A stretch of DNA of 64,000 bases from Sphingomonas sp. PP-F2F-A104-K0414 (GTDB lineage Bacteria > Pseudomonadota > Alphaproteobacteria > Sphingomonadales > Sphingomonadaceae), in assembly GCF_004340945.1 (NCBI RefSeq), contig NZ_SLYD01000004.1:310001-374000 (forward strand). Direction: 5' to 3'. Of this stretch, positions 17,059-26,091 are shown piece by piece (the first letter of the stretch is position 1; each line of letters opens with the position of its first letter). The notes under the pieces are model-generated. The model was not told the origin of the DNA, ran no database searches, and saw nothing but the letters and a program-made list of their open reading frames with translations. The translations under genes were made by a program, and so were the position numbers.

Positions 17059-17382
17059 TTATTGCGCCTCCAGCAGCTGGCGACGGGCCTCGATCATCTG
17101 CTGCGCGAGAGCGCGGCGGACGGTCGCCTCGTCATGGTCGAGCCCGGCCGCGGTCAGATCGCCGACCAGTTTGCGGACGACGTCGTCATCGCCGCCGCCC
17201 TCCATGTCGGCATGGACCAGCGCGGTCGCATACGCATCGGTTTCTTCGGGGGTCAGCTTCATCTCGTTCGCAGCCCAACCGCCAAGCAGGCGATTGCGAC
17301 GCGCGGTGATGCGGAACGCCATTTCCTCTTCGCGCGCGAAATTCGCCTCGCTGGCGCGTTCGCGATCGTCGAATGTGGTCAT
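17059..17382 (-). CDS. DUF1476 protein (F1-ATPase zeta inhibitor family)
   Basis: A 107-residue helical protein starting MTTFDDRERASEANFAREEEMAFRITARRNRLLGGWAA. This is the DUF1476 family, shown in Paracoccus to be the zeta subunit that blocks F1-ATPase rotation through its N-terminal region. The conserved F-x-x-x-E-E-x-x-F-r segment is intact. It ends one base before the bolA start, an arrangement repeated in many Alphaproteobacteria. Expression with BolA and Grx links it to respiratory or iron-sulfur state by context only. Confidence 0.9.
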   Translation of the reverse strand: MTTFDDRERASEANFAREEEMAFRITARRNRLLGGWAANEMKLTPEETDAYATALVHADMEGGGDDDVVRKLVGDLTAAGLDHDEATVRRALAQQMIEARRQLLEAQ

Positions 17383-17474
17383 TGCGCAGGTCCCCGTTCA
17401 GTCTCGTACTCCGGCCTGAGATAGGTCGGCGACCGCCCGCGCGCAATAATCACCGCTGCTTCGGCGGGTTGCGG

Positions 17475-18473
17475 TCAGCCGACCTCGACCACCAGCTTGC
17501 CGATCGCGCCGCGCGCAGCCATCTTCGCGATCGCCTTGCCGCCATCCTCGAACGCGAATGTTTCGGTCACGCGCGGCGCGATCTTGCCTTCCGCCCACAA
17601 GGCGAAAAGCGTTTCGATGTGCGCTTGGTTGGCCTTCGGATCGCGCGCGGCAAACGCGCCCCAGAAGACGCCGCAGACGTCGCAGCTTTTGAGCAAAGTC
17701 AGATTGAGCGGCAGACGCGGAATCCCTGCAGGGAAGCCGACGACGAGATACTTGCCCTCCCACGCGATCGATCGGAGCGCGGGCTCGGCATAGTCGCCGC
17801 CGACCGGATCGTAGATCACGTGCGCGCCATCGCGACCGACCGCGGCCTTGAACTGCTCGGCGAGCGCCTTCGACTGGTCCTTGTCGAACGGGGCACGGGC
17901 GTAGATCAGCGTTTCGTCGGCACCCGCGGACTTTGCGGCAGCGGCCTTCTCCTCGGACGAGACCGCGGCGACGACCTTGGCGCCGAACGCCTTGCCGAGT
18001 TCGATCGCGGCCAGCCCTACCCCACCGGCCGCCCCGAGCACGAGCAGCGTCTGCCCAGCCTCGATATGGCCGCGGTCGAGCAAAGCGTGGATGGTCGTGC
18101 CGTAGGTGAGGATCAGCGAGGCACCCTCGGCGAAGCTGCGGCCTTCAGGGAGGCGGTACAGCTTGGCGGGGTCGGCGATGACCTTTTCGCAGAGGCCGCC
18201 GTGGCCGAGCATCGCGATCACGCGGTCGCCGATTTCCCAACCGCTGACGCCTTCGCCGATCGAGTCGATCGTGCCGGAGATCTCGCCGCCCGGTGCGAAC
18301 GGGCGCTGTGGCTTGAACTGGTATTTGTCCTCGATGATCAGGACGTCGGGAAAGTTGATCGCGCAGGCCTTAACCGCGACGACGACCTGCCCTGGGCCGG
18401 CCACCAGATCGGGCAGCTCGACCATTTCCAGAGTTTCAGGTCCGCCGACTGCCTTCGACACCAATGCTCGCAT
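17475..18473 (-). CDS. NADPH:quinone oxidoreductase family (MDR zinc-free)
   Basis: A 332-residue medium-chain dehydrogenase/reductase. It has the N-terminal GroES-like domain, [29 protein letters not shown], and the Rossmann segment [35 protein letters not shown] (about residue 140). No zinc-binding Cys cluster is seen, so it belongs with the quinone oxidoreductase/zeta-crystallin group. Substrate unknown. Its start lies 38 bases inside the end of leuD, so translation is probably coupled. Confidence 0.88.
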   Translation of the reverse strand: MRALVSKAVGGPETLEMVELPDLVAGPGQVVVAVKACAINFPDVLIIEDKYQFKPQRPFAPGGEISGTIDSIGEGVSGWEIGDRVIAMLGHGGLCEKVIADPAKLYRLPEGRSFAEGASLILTYGTTIHALLDRGHIEAGQTLLVLGAAGGVGLAAIELGKAFGAKVVAAVSSEEKAAAAKSAGADETLIYARAPFDKDQSKALAEQFKAAVGRDGAHVIYDPVGGDYAEPALRSIAWEGKYLVVGFPAGIPRLPLNLTLLKSCDVCGVFWGAFAARDPKANQAHIETLFALWAEGKIAPRVTETFAFEDGGKAIAKMAARGAIGKLVVEVG

Positions 18474-19065
18474 ACCCGCTCTCCACCGTCGTCCAGGGGC
18501 GATTCGATGCGACCGCCCTCTCGAATTTCGAAATCTGGGTATCCCTTGCCAGCGTCAGGCCGACTTCGTCCAGCCCTTCCATGAGACACTGGCGGCGGAA
18601 TGCGTCGAGTTCGAAGGCGAAGCGGTCCTGGAACGGGGTGGTGACGGTCATCGTCTCGAGATCGACGGTGACGGTCTGGTCCTTGGCGACTTCGATAAGC
18701 CGGTCGATCGCCTCCTGGGGCAGCACGACGGGGACGATGCCGTTCTTGAACGCGTTGCCCGAGAATATGTCGGAGAAGCTCGGCGCGATCACCGCGGTGA
18801 TGCCCATGTCGGCGAGCGCCCAGGCGGCATGCTCGCGACTGGAGCCGCAGCCGAAATTATCGCCGGCAATGAGGATCGGCGACCCGGCATAGCGCGGGTC
18901 GTCGAAGACGTTGCCGGGTTGCGCGCGGACCGTCTCGAACGCGCCGCGGCCGAGGCCGGTGCGCGTGATCGTCTTCAGCCAGTGCGCCGGGATGATGACG
19001 TCGGTGTCGATGTTCTTCGCGCCCCACGGATAGGCGCGGCCCGAGACGGTCGTGACGGGAGTCAT
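18436..19065 (-). CDS. leuD: 3-isopropylmalate dehydratase small subunit
   Basis: A 209-residue swivelling domain of isopropylmalate isomerase (leucine synthesis). Motifs: [19 protein letters not shown] near residue 15, [21 protein letters not shown] (about 64-84) and [17 protein letters not shown]. It pairs with LeuC. The start ATG overlaps the stop of a 34-codon ORF (ATGA), and the 3' end overlaps the quinone oxidoreductase by 38 bases. Confidence 0.95.
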   Translation of the reverse strand: MTPVTTVSGRAYPWGAKNIDTDVIIPAHWLKTITRTGLGRGAFETVRAQPGNVFDDPRYAGSPILIAGDNFGCGSSREHAAWALADMGITAVIAPSFSDIFSGNAFKNGIVPVVLPQEAIDRLIEVAKDQTVTVDLETMTVTTPFQDRFAFELDAFRRQCLMEGLDEVGLTLARDTQISKFERAVASNRPWTTVESGYASIGVEGSRRT

Positions 19066-19166
19066 CGCTGTTCCGTGCGCTCCGGAACCACACGCGCCGA
19101 TGCGACATAGGCCGCAACGCCGCTGATCATTGCGCCAGCCGCCAGCAATACGAAAACCTTCTTCAC
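19062..19166 (-). CDS. 34-residue membrane or exported peptide between leuC and leuD
   Basis: A short frame starts at GTG 19166 ([16 protein letters not shown]...) and stops at TGA 19062-19064. Lys-Lys then a hydrophobic core ([19 protein letters not shown]) predicts a membrane helix or signal peptide, followed by a short polar tail ending EQR. Its GTG overlaps the leuC stop by 4 bases and its TGA overlaps the leuD ATG by 4 bases, so all three are locked together. This layout strongly suggests translation. I do not know the family. Upstream GGGGGAAATAGC is a usable ribosome-binding region. Confidence 0.7.
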   Translation of the reverse strand: MKKVFVLLAAGAMISGVAAYVASARVVPERTEQR

Positions 19167-20599
19167 GCTATTTCCCCCATCAACTCTCTGACGTCGCTCA
19201 GCTTACCGGTCACCGCCGCCGCCGCCGCCATCGCGGGTGATACCAGATGCGTGCGCGATCCGGGACCCTGTCTGCCGACGAAATTACGGTTCGACGTGGA
19301 AGCGCAACGCTCCCCCGCAGGGACTTTGTCCGGGTTCATCGCGAGGCACATCGAACACCCCGGTTCGCGCCATTCGAAACCGGCGGCGATGAAGATCCGG
19401 TCGAGCCCTTCGGCTTCGGCCTGGCGCTTCACGAGACCGGATCCGGGGACGACGAGCGCACGGACGCCGGTGGCGACATGGCGACCGTCGGCGATCGCCG
19501 CGGCAGCGCGCAGGTCTTCGATGCGGCTGTTGGTGCAACTGCCGATGAAGACGTGCTGGATCGTCACGTCGCGCATCGCGGTGCCCGCCGTCAGCCCCAT
19601 GTAGTCGAGCGATTTCTGTGCGGCAGCCTGCTTGGCGGGATCGGCGAAGCTCGACGGTTCGGGGACTACGCCGGTGATCGGCACGACGTCCTCGGGGCTC
19701 GTGCCCCAGGTCAGGCCGGGGGCGATGTCGGCGGCATCGAGCGTGACGGACTTGTCGTAACGCGCGCCAGGGTCCGTTGCGAGACTGCGCCACCAAGTGA
19801 CGGCCTTGTCCCAATTCTCGCCGGTCGGGGCCATCGGGCGGCCCTTCAGATACGCGAAGGTGGTCTCGTCGGGTGCGATCAGGCCGGCGCGCGCGCCCGC
19901 TTCGATCGACATGTTGGCGATTGTCAGGCGACCTTCGATCGACATGTTACGGATCACGCTGCCGGTGAACTCGATGACATGCCCGGTGCCGCCCGCCGCG
20001 CCGATCTTGCCGATGATCGCGAGGATGACGTCCTTGGGGCTGACGCCGAAACCGAGTTCGCCATCGACGCGCACTTCCATCGTCTTGGCCTGCGACAAGA
20101 GCAAGGTCTGCGTGGCGAGGACGTGCTCGACCTCGCTGGTGCCGATCCCGAACGCCAAAGCGCCGAGCGCACCGTGCGCCGAGGTGTGGCTGTCGCCGCA
20201 GACCAGCGTGGTGCCGGGGAGCGTAAAGCCCTGCTCGGGGCCGACGACGTGGACGATGCCCTGCTCGATCGCGGTCGCATCGATATAGTCGATACCGAAC
20301 TCGGACGTGTTGCGGCGGAGTGCGTCGAGCTGCTGTGCGCTTTCGGGATCGGCGATCGGCAGGACGCGACCGGCGGCATCTTTCCGCGCGGTGGTCGGGA
20401 GGTTGTGATCGGGGACGGCGAGCGTCAGGTCGGGGCGGCGCACCTTGCGGCCTGCCACGCGGAGGCCTTCGAACGCCTGCGGGCTGGTGACTTCGTGGAC
20501 GAGGTGGCGGTCGATATAGATCAGGCAGGTGCCATCGTCGCGGCGTTCGACGACATGCGCCGCCCAGATCTTTTCGTACAGCGTTTGGGGAGTGGCCAT
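19163..20599 (-). CDS. leuC: 3-isopropylmalate dehydratase large subunit
   Basis: A 478-residue aconitase-family subunit. [36 protein letters not shown], the [17 protein letters not shown] cluster-ligand segment and [13 protein letters not shown] near residue 410 with its paired cysteines show a functional 4Fe-4S site. [14 protein letters not shown] is also conserved. The start at 20599 ([12 protein letters not shown]) is the family start; the longer frame to 20725 adds 42 unrelated residues. It makes the large half of the isomerase with leuD. Confidence 0.96.
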   Translation of the reverse strand: MATPQTLYEKIWAAHVVERRDDGTCLIYIDRHLVHEVTSPQAFEGLRVAGRKVRRPDLTLAVPDHNLPTTARKDAAGRVLPIADPESAQQLDALRRNTSEFGIDYIDATAIEQGIVHVVGPEQGFTLPGTTLVCGDSHTSAHGALGALAFGIGTSEVEHVLATQTLLLSQAKTMEVRVDGELGFGVSPKDVILAIIGKIGAAGGTGHVIEFTGSVIRNMSIEGRLTIANMSIEAGARAGLIAPDETTFAYLKGRPMAPTGENWDKAVTWWRSLATDPGARYDKSVTLDAADIAPGLTWGTSPEDVVPITGVVPEPSSFADPAKQAAAQKSLDYMGLTAGTAMRDVTIQHVFIGSCTNSRIEDLRAAAAIADGRHVATGVRALVVPGSGLVKRQAEAEGLDRIFIAAGFEWREPGCSMCLAMNPDKVPAGERCASTSNRNFVGRQGPGSRTHLVSPAMAAAAAVTGKLSDVRELMGEIA

Positions 20600-20720
20600 G
20601 ATGGAGCGCGCGGTAACCGAAAAGGGGTGCGAGGCCAAGGTTCGATGTAATTTTCGGTCGTTGAGGCGGACGTGTGGTGCGATCGGGAGAAGATCGTTCG
20701 CCCGCTGCCCCCCCCTATCC

Positions 20721-20804
20721 GTCATGCCAGCGAAAGCTGGTATCTCGCGGTTTGGGTCGCGGTATCCGCCAACTGGGATACCCCAGCTTTCGCTGGGGTG
20801 ACGG
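20721..20804. repeat. Family C palindromic repeat, copy C2
   Basis: Arms gtcatgccagcgaaagctgg and ccccagctttcgctggggtg in opposite orientation, separated by about 40 bases. It lies in the gap between the hydrolase end and the leuC start. Confidence 0.85.
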
Positions 20805-20854
20805 ATTACCGGGGGACAGACTTCGGGGGTGACGGACTTCGGGGTGGGGAGGGT

Positions 20855-21736
20855 CTATCGCGCGGGCATCGCCGCGTTCAGGAACGCGACGCTGTCGGCC
20901 AGCACCGGCGCCTTGCCGCGGAACGGTTTCGAGAGTGCCATCGCGACGTTCTCGTGGCTCAATCCGGGGTAATCGATGTGCGTCACTGGCGCGCCGAGTG
21001 CCTTCAGCCGCGCGGTTAGATTGATCGCGTTGTGCGGCTTGACCTGCGTGTCGTCGCCGGCGGTTATCAACAACATCGGCGGAGCGTCGCGCCGCGCGAA
21101 GTGGATCGGCTGGGTCATCACCGGGTCGGCGGCGCCCTGCATCGCGTCGATCGCGCGCTTGGCGGTGAAGGGGTAGAAGTCGTACGGCCCGCACAGGCCG
21201 ACCGCGGCCTTGATGATGTGCGGGTCGACGCCCTCCGCCCCTAGCCAGCGCTCGTCGAGCGTCAGCATCGCGACGGTGTAGGCGCCCGCGGAATGGCCGG
21301 CGACGGCGATCCGGTCGGGGTCGCCGCCGGACTGTGCGATGTGGTCGCGGGTCCATTTCACCGCTTCGGCGCCGTCCTGGAGAAAGGCGGGGAAGCGCAC
21401 GTCGGGCACTTTGCGGTAGTCGGGCATGACGACGACGTAGCCTGCCTTCGCATAGGCACGCGCGGCGAACGCATAGGCACCGCGCGAGCCGTGGACCCAG
21501 CCGCCGCCGTACCAGAAGATCAGCACCGGCAGGCCGGTCTTGACGCCGCCGGACGGGCGCCAGACGTCGAGCTTCTGGCCGTGCGTGCCGAACGGGACGC
21601 CTTCGCGGATGCGTGCCGTACCGCGACCGCCGCCCATCACGCCGTCGAGAACGCTGAGCGTGCCGGGGCCCGCGGTGAACGCCGTGCCTGCGATCAGGAT
21701 GACGATCAGCGCTATGACGATCGCGGCGCGGCGCAT
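20855..21736 (-). CDS. Alpha/beta hydrolase, carboxylesterase-like
   Basis: A 293-residue protein with an N-terminal hydrophobic segment (AAIVIALIVILIAGTAFTAG) acting as signal or anchor. The hydrolase fold shows WYGGGWVHGSRGAYAFAARAYAKAGYVVVMPDYRKVPD (oxyanion region, HGGG-like), the nucleophile elbow VAGHSAGAY (Ser) and a C-terminal YPGLSHENV histidine. It resembles BD-FAE/HSL-type esterases. The start shares a base with the GST stop (TGATG), so it is translationally coupled. Confidence 0.88.
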   Translation of the reverse strand: MRRAAIVIALIVILIAGTAFTAGPGTLSVLDGVMGGGRGTARIREGVPFGTHGQKLDVWRPSGGVKTGLPVLIFWYGGGWVHGSRGAYAFAARAYAKAGYVVVMPDYRKVPDVRFPAFLQDGAEAVKWTRDHIAQSGGDPDRIAVAGHSAGAYTVAMLTLDERWLGAEGVDPHIIKAAVGLCGPYDFYPFTAKRAIDAMQGAADPVMTQPIHFARRDAPPMLLITAGDDTQVKPHNAINLTARLKALGAPVTHIDYPGLSHENVAMALSKPFRGKAPVLADSVAFLNAAMPAR

Positions 21737-22419
21737 CAGCGGCGGAAGTCCGCGGTGGTCGATCCGCATGTCACGAGGTCGGCCTCGTGGCTCTCCTCGC
21801 GCCATGTCTCGGCGAGCGCGGTCGCTTCCCATTCGCGCATCGCCGGGTGGGCGATGATCCGCTCGACCCAGGCGAGACCTGCCGGGCCTACGTCGATCCC
21901 GTAGGTCCGCACGCGGAACGCGACCGGCGCATAGAAGGCGTCGACGGCGGTGAAATCGGTGCCGGCGAGCCAGGGGCCACCGAACCGTTCTAGTCCCTCG
22001 CTCCACAGTTCGGCGATCCGCGCGACGTCGCGGTCGAGCGCGTCGCTGCCGGCGGCGGCGTTGACGCGGACGCCGACGTTCATCGTCCGCTCGTTACGGA
22101 GCGCGGAGAACCCGCCATGCATCTCCGCCGTCGCGCAGATCGCCCAAGCGCGCGCCTCGGCGTCGACCGGCCAGACGCCGTCGTGACGCTCGGCGAGGTA
22201 GAGGACGATGCCGAGCGAATCCCATACCGTCCGCTCGCCGTCGATCAGCACTGGCACTTGTCCGGTCGGCGAGAAGGCGCGGAACGCCAAGTAATTCACC
22301 GGCGCCAGGAACGGCTCGATCCGGTCCTCGAAGTCGATGCCGAGCGCCTTCATCAGGACCCAGGGGCGCAGCGACCAGCTCGAGTAATTGCGGTTCGCGG
22401 TGACGAGAGTGTAGCGCAT
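21736..22419 (-). CDS. Glutathione S-transferase family protein
   Basis: A 227-residue GST. The N-terminal thioredoxin-like domain has YTLVTANRNYSSWSLRPWVLMKALGIDFEDR and FSPTGQVPVLIDGERTVWDSLGIVLYLAERH, where the Pro before Val and the W-D-S-L segment bind glutathione. The helical domain follows. The position behind scoB and the shared base at each end (TGATG) put it in the sco operon. Substrate unknown. Confidence 0.88.
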   Translation of the reverse strand: MRYTLVTANRNYSSWSLRPWVLMKALGIDFEDRIEPFLAPVNYLAFRAFSPTGQVPVLIDGERTVWDSLGIVLYLAERHDGVWPVDAEARAWAICATAEMHGGFSALRNERTMNVGVRVNAAAGSDALDRDVARIAELWSEGLERFGGPWLAGTDFTAVDAFYAPVAFRVRTYGIDVGPAGLAWVERIIAHPAMREWEATALAETWREESHEADLVTCGSTTADFRR

Positions 22420-23054
22420 CAGGCGGTGTAGTTTGCCGTAGTCTTCGCGGCGATCTCGTCCGCGGTGACGCCCGGCGCCATCTCGACGAGTTTGAACGGG
22501 CTGTCGTGATCGGGGCGCTGGAACACGGCGAGGTCGGTGACGATCATGTCGACGACGTTCTTGCCGGTCAGCGGCAGCGTGCACGACGGGATGAACTTCG
22601 GCGTGCCGTCCTTGGCATTGTGGTCCATCACGACGATGATCTGCTTGACGCCCGCGACGAGATCCATCGCGCCGCCCATGCCCTTGATCATCTTGCCCGG
22701 TATCATCCAGTTGGCGATGTCGCCGCCTTCGCTGACCTCCATCGCGCCCAGCACCGTGAGGTCGATATGGCCGCCACGGATCATCGCGAAGCTGTCCGAC
22801 GAGCTGAAATATGCCGACGAGGGGAGTTCGCTGATCGTCTGCTTGCCGGCGTTGATCAGGTCGGCGTCTTCCTCGCCCGCGTAGGGGAAGGGGCCGATCC
22901 CGAGCATGCCGTTCTCGGACTGGAGCGTGACGGTCATCCCGTCGGGGATGTTGTTCGCGACCAGCGTCGGGATGCCGATGCCGAGGTTGACGTAATAGCC
23001 GTCCTTCAGTTCCTGCGCCGCGCGCGCGGCCATTTGATTACGGTCCCAGGGCAT
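22419..23054 (-). CDS. scoB: 3-oxoacid CoA-transferase subunit B
   Basis: A 211-residue beta subunit of succinyl-CoA:3-ketoacid CoA transferase. The catalytic glutamate lies in [15 protein letters not shown] (about residue 47). [16 protein letters not shown] and [23 protein letters not shown] are conserved. Subunits A and B normally adjoin; here subunit A lies two genes upstream. Overlaps: TGATG with DUF5076 upstream and with GST downstream. Confidence 0.95.
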   Translation of the reverse strand: MPWDRNQMAARAAQELKDGYYVNLGIGIPTLVANNIPDGMTVTLQSENGMLGIGPFPYAGEEDADLINAGKQTISELPSSAYFSSSDSFAMIRGGHIDLTVLGAMEVSEGGDIANWMIPGKMIKGMGGAMDLVAGVKQIIVVMDHNAKDGTPKFIPSCTLPLTGKNVVDMIVTDLAVFQRPDHDSPFKLVEMAPGVTADEIAAKTTANYTA

Positions 23055-23362
23055 CAGTGCATTCCTTCCTGGATGGTGGTGATGGTCGTGAATTGTTCGC
23101 GGAGCTCGGTGCCGACGCCGTCGACGATCGCCTGCAACGCGGCGTCCTCGTCGAGGCCCCAGGTGCCCGCATAGGCGCGCGCGGCGTGGCGGATCGTGTC
23201 GGCGAGGAGGTAGCCGAACACGGTCGGATCCTCGAGAATGCCCGCGTCGATCAGCACGTTGCTACCCGCGCCGTTGGTGATCCAGATGCGCGCGACCTCG
23301 ACCGATTCACTGGTGAGTTGGGCGCCCTTGTCGAGCGCGATCGCATTGGGATGATCGGCCAT
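23054..23362 (-). CDS. DUF5076 domain protein
   Basis: A 102-residue protein ([13 protein letters not shown]...) with [45 protein letters not shown] and an acidic tail. I recognise it as DUF5076, a small alphaproteobacterial family that resembles a short accessory subunit; function unknown. It sits between the phosphatase and scoB, sharing a base with each (TAATG and TGATG). Confidence 0.75.
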   Translation of the reverse strand: MADHPNAIALDKGAQLTSESVEVARIWITNGAGSNVLIDAGILEDPTVFGYLLADTIRHAARAYAGTWGLDEDAALQAIVDGVGTELREQFTTITTIQEGMH

Positions 23363-24306
23363 TAGCGTACGCCTCCTGTCGGGGCCCAGCGGACTGCTGG
23401 CGGGAATACCTCGTCGCGGTTGCCCTTGAGCGCGGTGCCGTAGACGGGGTTGGGGAGGACGAACCACCCTGCTCCCCATTTCGCGGCAATCGCGGGGGAC
23501 TGGACTGTGGCGCGGCGCGCGGCGGGGGTCTGGCCGGCGTTGAACAGGTCGCTGAAGTCGCCGAGCTGGTCGCCGCCCATCGCGACGACGCAGTATTTCG
23601 CGGCGATCGTCGCGCGGCGGCCGTCCTTCTTCGAGCCCATCGCGTCGTCGCCGGCGAGGAACAGCGTCTCGCCGTGGCGCGCGGCGCCGAGGCCGGCGGC
23701 TTCGATCGTGGCTTGCGTCTCGGCGGCGTTGGCGGCGGAGCGGTTGGTGTTGAAGATTACCGTGACGCCCATCGCGCGGAGTTGGGCGAGCGCGGCGAGC
23801 GCGCCGGGGACGGGGGCGACTTGCTTGACGCCGGTGCGCTCCCAGTCCTGCCAGCGGAGGTCGGACCAGGGTTGGTCGGAGGATGCGTCGTATTCGAAGC
23901 CGAGATTGAGGAGGACGGTTTCGTCCACGTCGAACACCGCGGCTTTGGGTCTGGTGCCGCAGGTGGTCCAGGCGGGGGCGGCTAGCGAGGCGCCTTGCGC
24001 GAGGACGACGGAGGTTGGTGTGCGTTGCGCGCGGACATAGCCGACGAGCGCGTTCCAGGCTTGGAGGCTGACCGCGGCGGCTTCGCCCGAGGCGTAGAGA
24101 TATTGCATCCCGGCTGGGACGCCATCGACGGTTACGGGGGCGGAGACAGTCGGCGTCGCTGCGATCGAGGTCGGCGCCGAGACACTCACGCAACCCTGCA
24201 AAACGAGTGCCCCTGCGAACGCAGGGGCCCAGGATACCAATCGCAGCACCCGTGACCCTGGGCTCCTGCGTTCGCAGGAGAACGGGGAGCGCTTGCGATC
24301 AACCAT
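23362..24306 (-). CDS. Acid phosphatase, lipoprotein e(P4)-like HAD family
   Basis: A 314-residue lipoprotein. The HAD motif I is FDVDETVLLNLG (Asp nucleophile and Asp general acid), and motif II FNTNRS lies later, as in the 5'-nucleotidase, lipoprotein e(P4) family (TIGR01533). The signal peptide ends LVLQGC (lipid Cys39). Unusually, residues about 8-34, including most of the signal peptide, are encoded by a dispersed repeat (24207-24283). The start at 24306 is 12 bases after the scoA stop with little Shine-Dalgarno. It should act on nucleotides or other phosphomonoesters at the membrane. Confidence 0.85.
   Translation of the reverse strand: MVDRKRSPFSCERRSPGSRVLRLVSWAPAFAGALVLQGCVSVSAPTSIAATPTVSAPVTVDGVPAGMQYLYASGEAAAVSLQAWNALVGYVRAQRTPTSVVLAQGASLAAPAWTTCGTRPKAAVFDVDETVLLNLGFEYDASSDQPWSDLRWQDWERTGVKQVAPVPGALAALAQLRAMGVTVIFNTNRSAANAAETQATIEAAGLGAARHGETLFLAGDDAMGSKKDGRRATIAAKYCVVAMGGDQLGDFSDLFNAGQTPAARRATVQSPAIAAKWGAGWFVLPNPVYGTALKGNRDEVFPPAVRWAPTGGVR
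24207..24283. repeat. Family B-like repeat inside the phosphatase gene
   Basis: Two hairpins: gtgcccctgcgaacgcagggg and gggctcctgcgttcgcagga, facing each other about 20 bases apart, with the CCCAGG/CCTGGG inner arms of the family. In the coding direction it reads as residues about 8-34 of the phosphatase signal peptide (containing WAPAFAG). Confidence 0.88.
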
Positions 24307-24317
24307 TAGGTCTCGTG

Positions 24318-25028
24318 TCACGCCGTCACCCGCTCGCGGACGGTGCGGAATTCGATCTGCTTGTCGTAGGGCGCACCGACGATCATCCGTTTCACGTAGA
24401 TCCCCGGCAGGTGGATCGTGTCGGGGTCGAGGCTGCCGACGGGGACGATCTCCTCGACTTCGGCAACGCAGATCTTCCCCGCAGTCGCCATCGGCTGGTT
24501 GAAGTTGCGCGCGGTCTTGCGGAAGATGAGGTTGCCGCTTTCGTCCGCCTTCCACCCCTTGATGATCGCGAGGTCGGCGCGGATGCCGCGTTCGAGGATG
24601 TATTCCTGGCCGTCGAAGACCTTCGTTTCCTTGCCTTCGGCGACCTGCGTGCCGACGCCGGTCTTGGTGTAGAAGCCGGGAATGCCCGCCCCCCCTGCCC
24701 GGCAACGTTCGGCGAGCGTGCCCTGCGGGCAGAACTCGACCTCCAGTTCGCCGCTTAGATATTGCCGCTCGAATTCCTTGTTCTCGCCGACATAGGACGA
24801 GATCATCTTCTTCACCTGGCGCGAGCGGAGCAGTTTGCCGAGGCCCTGCCCGTCGATCCCGGCATTGTTGCTGGCGATCGTGAGGTCCTTCACGCCCGAC
24901 GCCTCGATCGCGTCGATCAGCCGCTCGGGGATGCCGCACAGCCCGAACCCGCCCGCGCAGATCGTCATGCCGTCGAACAGCACGCCTTCGAGTGCCGTTG
25001 CCGCATCGGTGTAGCGCTTGTTCGCCAT
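24318..25028 (-). CDS. scoA: 3-oxoacid CoA-transferase subunit A
   Basis: A 236-residue alpha subunit of the CoA transferase. [71 protein letters not shown] and the [35 protein letters not shown] segments are standard. It moves CoA between succinyl-CoA and 3-ketoacids in ketone body or acetoacetate use. The phosphatase and DUF5076 genes separate it from scoB. Confidence 0.95.
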   Translation of the reverse strand: MANKRYTDAATALEGVLFDGMTICAGGFGLCGIPERLIDAIEASGVKDLTIASNNAGIDGQGLGKLLRSRQVKKMISSYVGENKEFERQYLSGELEVEFCPQGTLAERCRAGGAGIPGFYTKTGVGTQVAEGKETKVFDGQEYILERGIRADLAIIKGWKADESGNLIFRKTARNFNQPMATAGKICVAEVEEIVPVGSLDPDTIHLPGIYVKRMIVGAPYDKQIEFRTVRERVTA

Positions 25029-25100
25029 GCATCCTCCTCAAATCCTGGTCACCGCATAAGGCGCCGCCAATCGCTCGGCAACGTCACTGCGCACGACAGT

Positions 25101-26000
25101 TCAGTATGCGAGCATCAGGCCGGAGCGATTCCACCGTGTCTCCACCAGCCGGCCGCTGCCCGAGCAGGTTATGTACGCGTCCATGCCGTCCGCGCCGCCC
25201 CAGCAGATGTTGGTCGTGAAGACGTCGTCGGTCGCGACGAACTCGACGAGCTCCCCCGCCGGCGAGATCACGCTGATCCCGCATTCGCCGATCGTCGCGA
25301 CGCAGATGTTCCCGCACGCCTCGACGCCGAGCGAGTCGAAGAACTTGTAGCCGGCGGGGCGGTAGAGCGGCGTGCCAGAGGCGCTGGCGACCTTGCCGGG
25401 TGCGACGATGTCGAACGCCATCAGGCGGCAGGTGTAGGTTTCCGCTGCGTACAACGTCTTGCCGTCGGGGGAGAGGCCGATGCCGTTGGGGTTTTCGCTC
25501 GGGAAGATCACTTCTTCCAGGCGGCTGCCGTCGGCTTTGGCGTAGAAGATGCCGGTGACGTCGCGTTCGCGGTCGCGCGTCTTGCCGTGGTCGGTGAACC
25601 AGAAGCCGCCGTGCGAATCGAAGACGATGTCGTTGGGTCCTCGCAGCACGCAGCCGAAATCGCCGTCCTTGTAGAGGATCTCGACCGCGCCGGTGGCGAT
25701 GTCGATCCGCTCGATGCGGCCGCCTGAATAGTCGTCCGGTTGGCCGTGCGGGGTGAGGAAGCCGTTCGCCTCGCGCCACGCGAAGCCGCCGTTGTTGCAG
25801 CAATAGAGCTTGCCGTCGGGGCCGAGCGCCAAGCCATTGGGGCCGCCGCCGGGTTCGGCCACCGTCATTTTCGTACCGTCCGGGGCGACGCGCGTGATCC
25901 GGCCGGCCTCGATCTCGACGAGGATGACGCTGCCGTCGGGCATCGCGACGGGGCCCTCGGGAAAGCGCAAGCCGTCGGCGACGGTGGTAAAGTCGGTCAT
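25101..26000 (-). CDS. SMP-30/gluconolactonase-like hydrolase
   Basis: A 299-residue six-bladed beta-propeller. The start is at 26000 (MTDFTTVADGLRFPEGPVAM) with GGAGAGG upstream. LRFPEGPVAMPDGSVILVEIEAG places a metal-binding Glu, GPNDIVFDSHGGFWFTDHGK is the Asn-Asp segment, and SENPNGIGLSPDGKTLYAAE the later metal Asn/Asp region. These are lactonases of sugar-acid breakdown in many bacteria; the substrate is not clear. It is transcribed toward scoA and is divergent from the TPP enzyme across 91 bases. Confidence 0.87.
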   Translation of the reverse strand: MTDFTTVADGLRFPEGPVAMPDGSVILVEIEAGRITRVAPDGTKMTVAEPGGGPNGLALGPDGKLYCCNNGGFAWREANGFLTPHGQPDDYSGGRIERIDIATGAVEILYKDGDFGCVLRGPNDIVFDSHGGFWFTDHGKTRDRERDVTGIFYAKADGSRLEEVIFPSENPNGIGLSPDGKTLYAAETYTCRLMAFDIVAPGKVASASGTPLYRPAGYKFFDSLGVEACGNICVATIGECGISVISPAGELVEFVATDDVFTTNICWGGADGMDAYITCSGSGRLVETRWNRSGLMLAY

Positions 26001-26091
26001 AATCCTCTCCAGGCGAGTCGAGTTGGTCCCGGCTTTGGCGCCAGCGTAACCGCGTCTCGACTTCGCGCGCAACGGACGGCAGGATGCGCCG

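Noticed and set aside
19247..20650. 467-codon frame opposite leuC
   Set aside because: Mirror of leuC, dominated by Arg, Asp and Gly with no recognisable domain.
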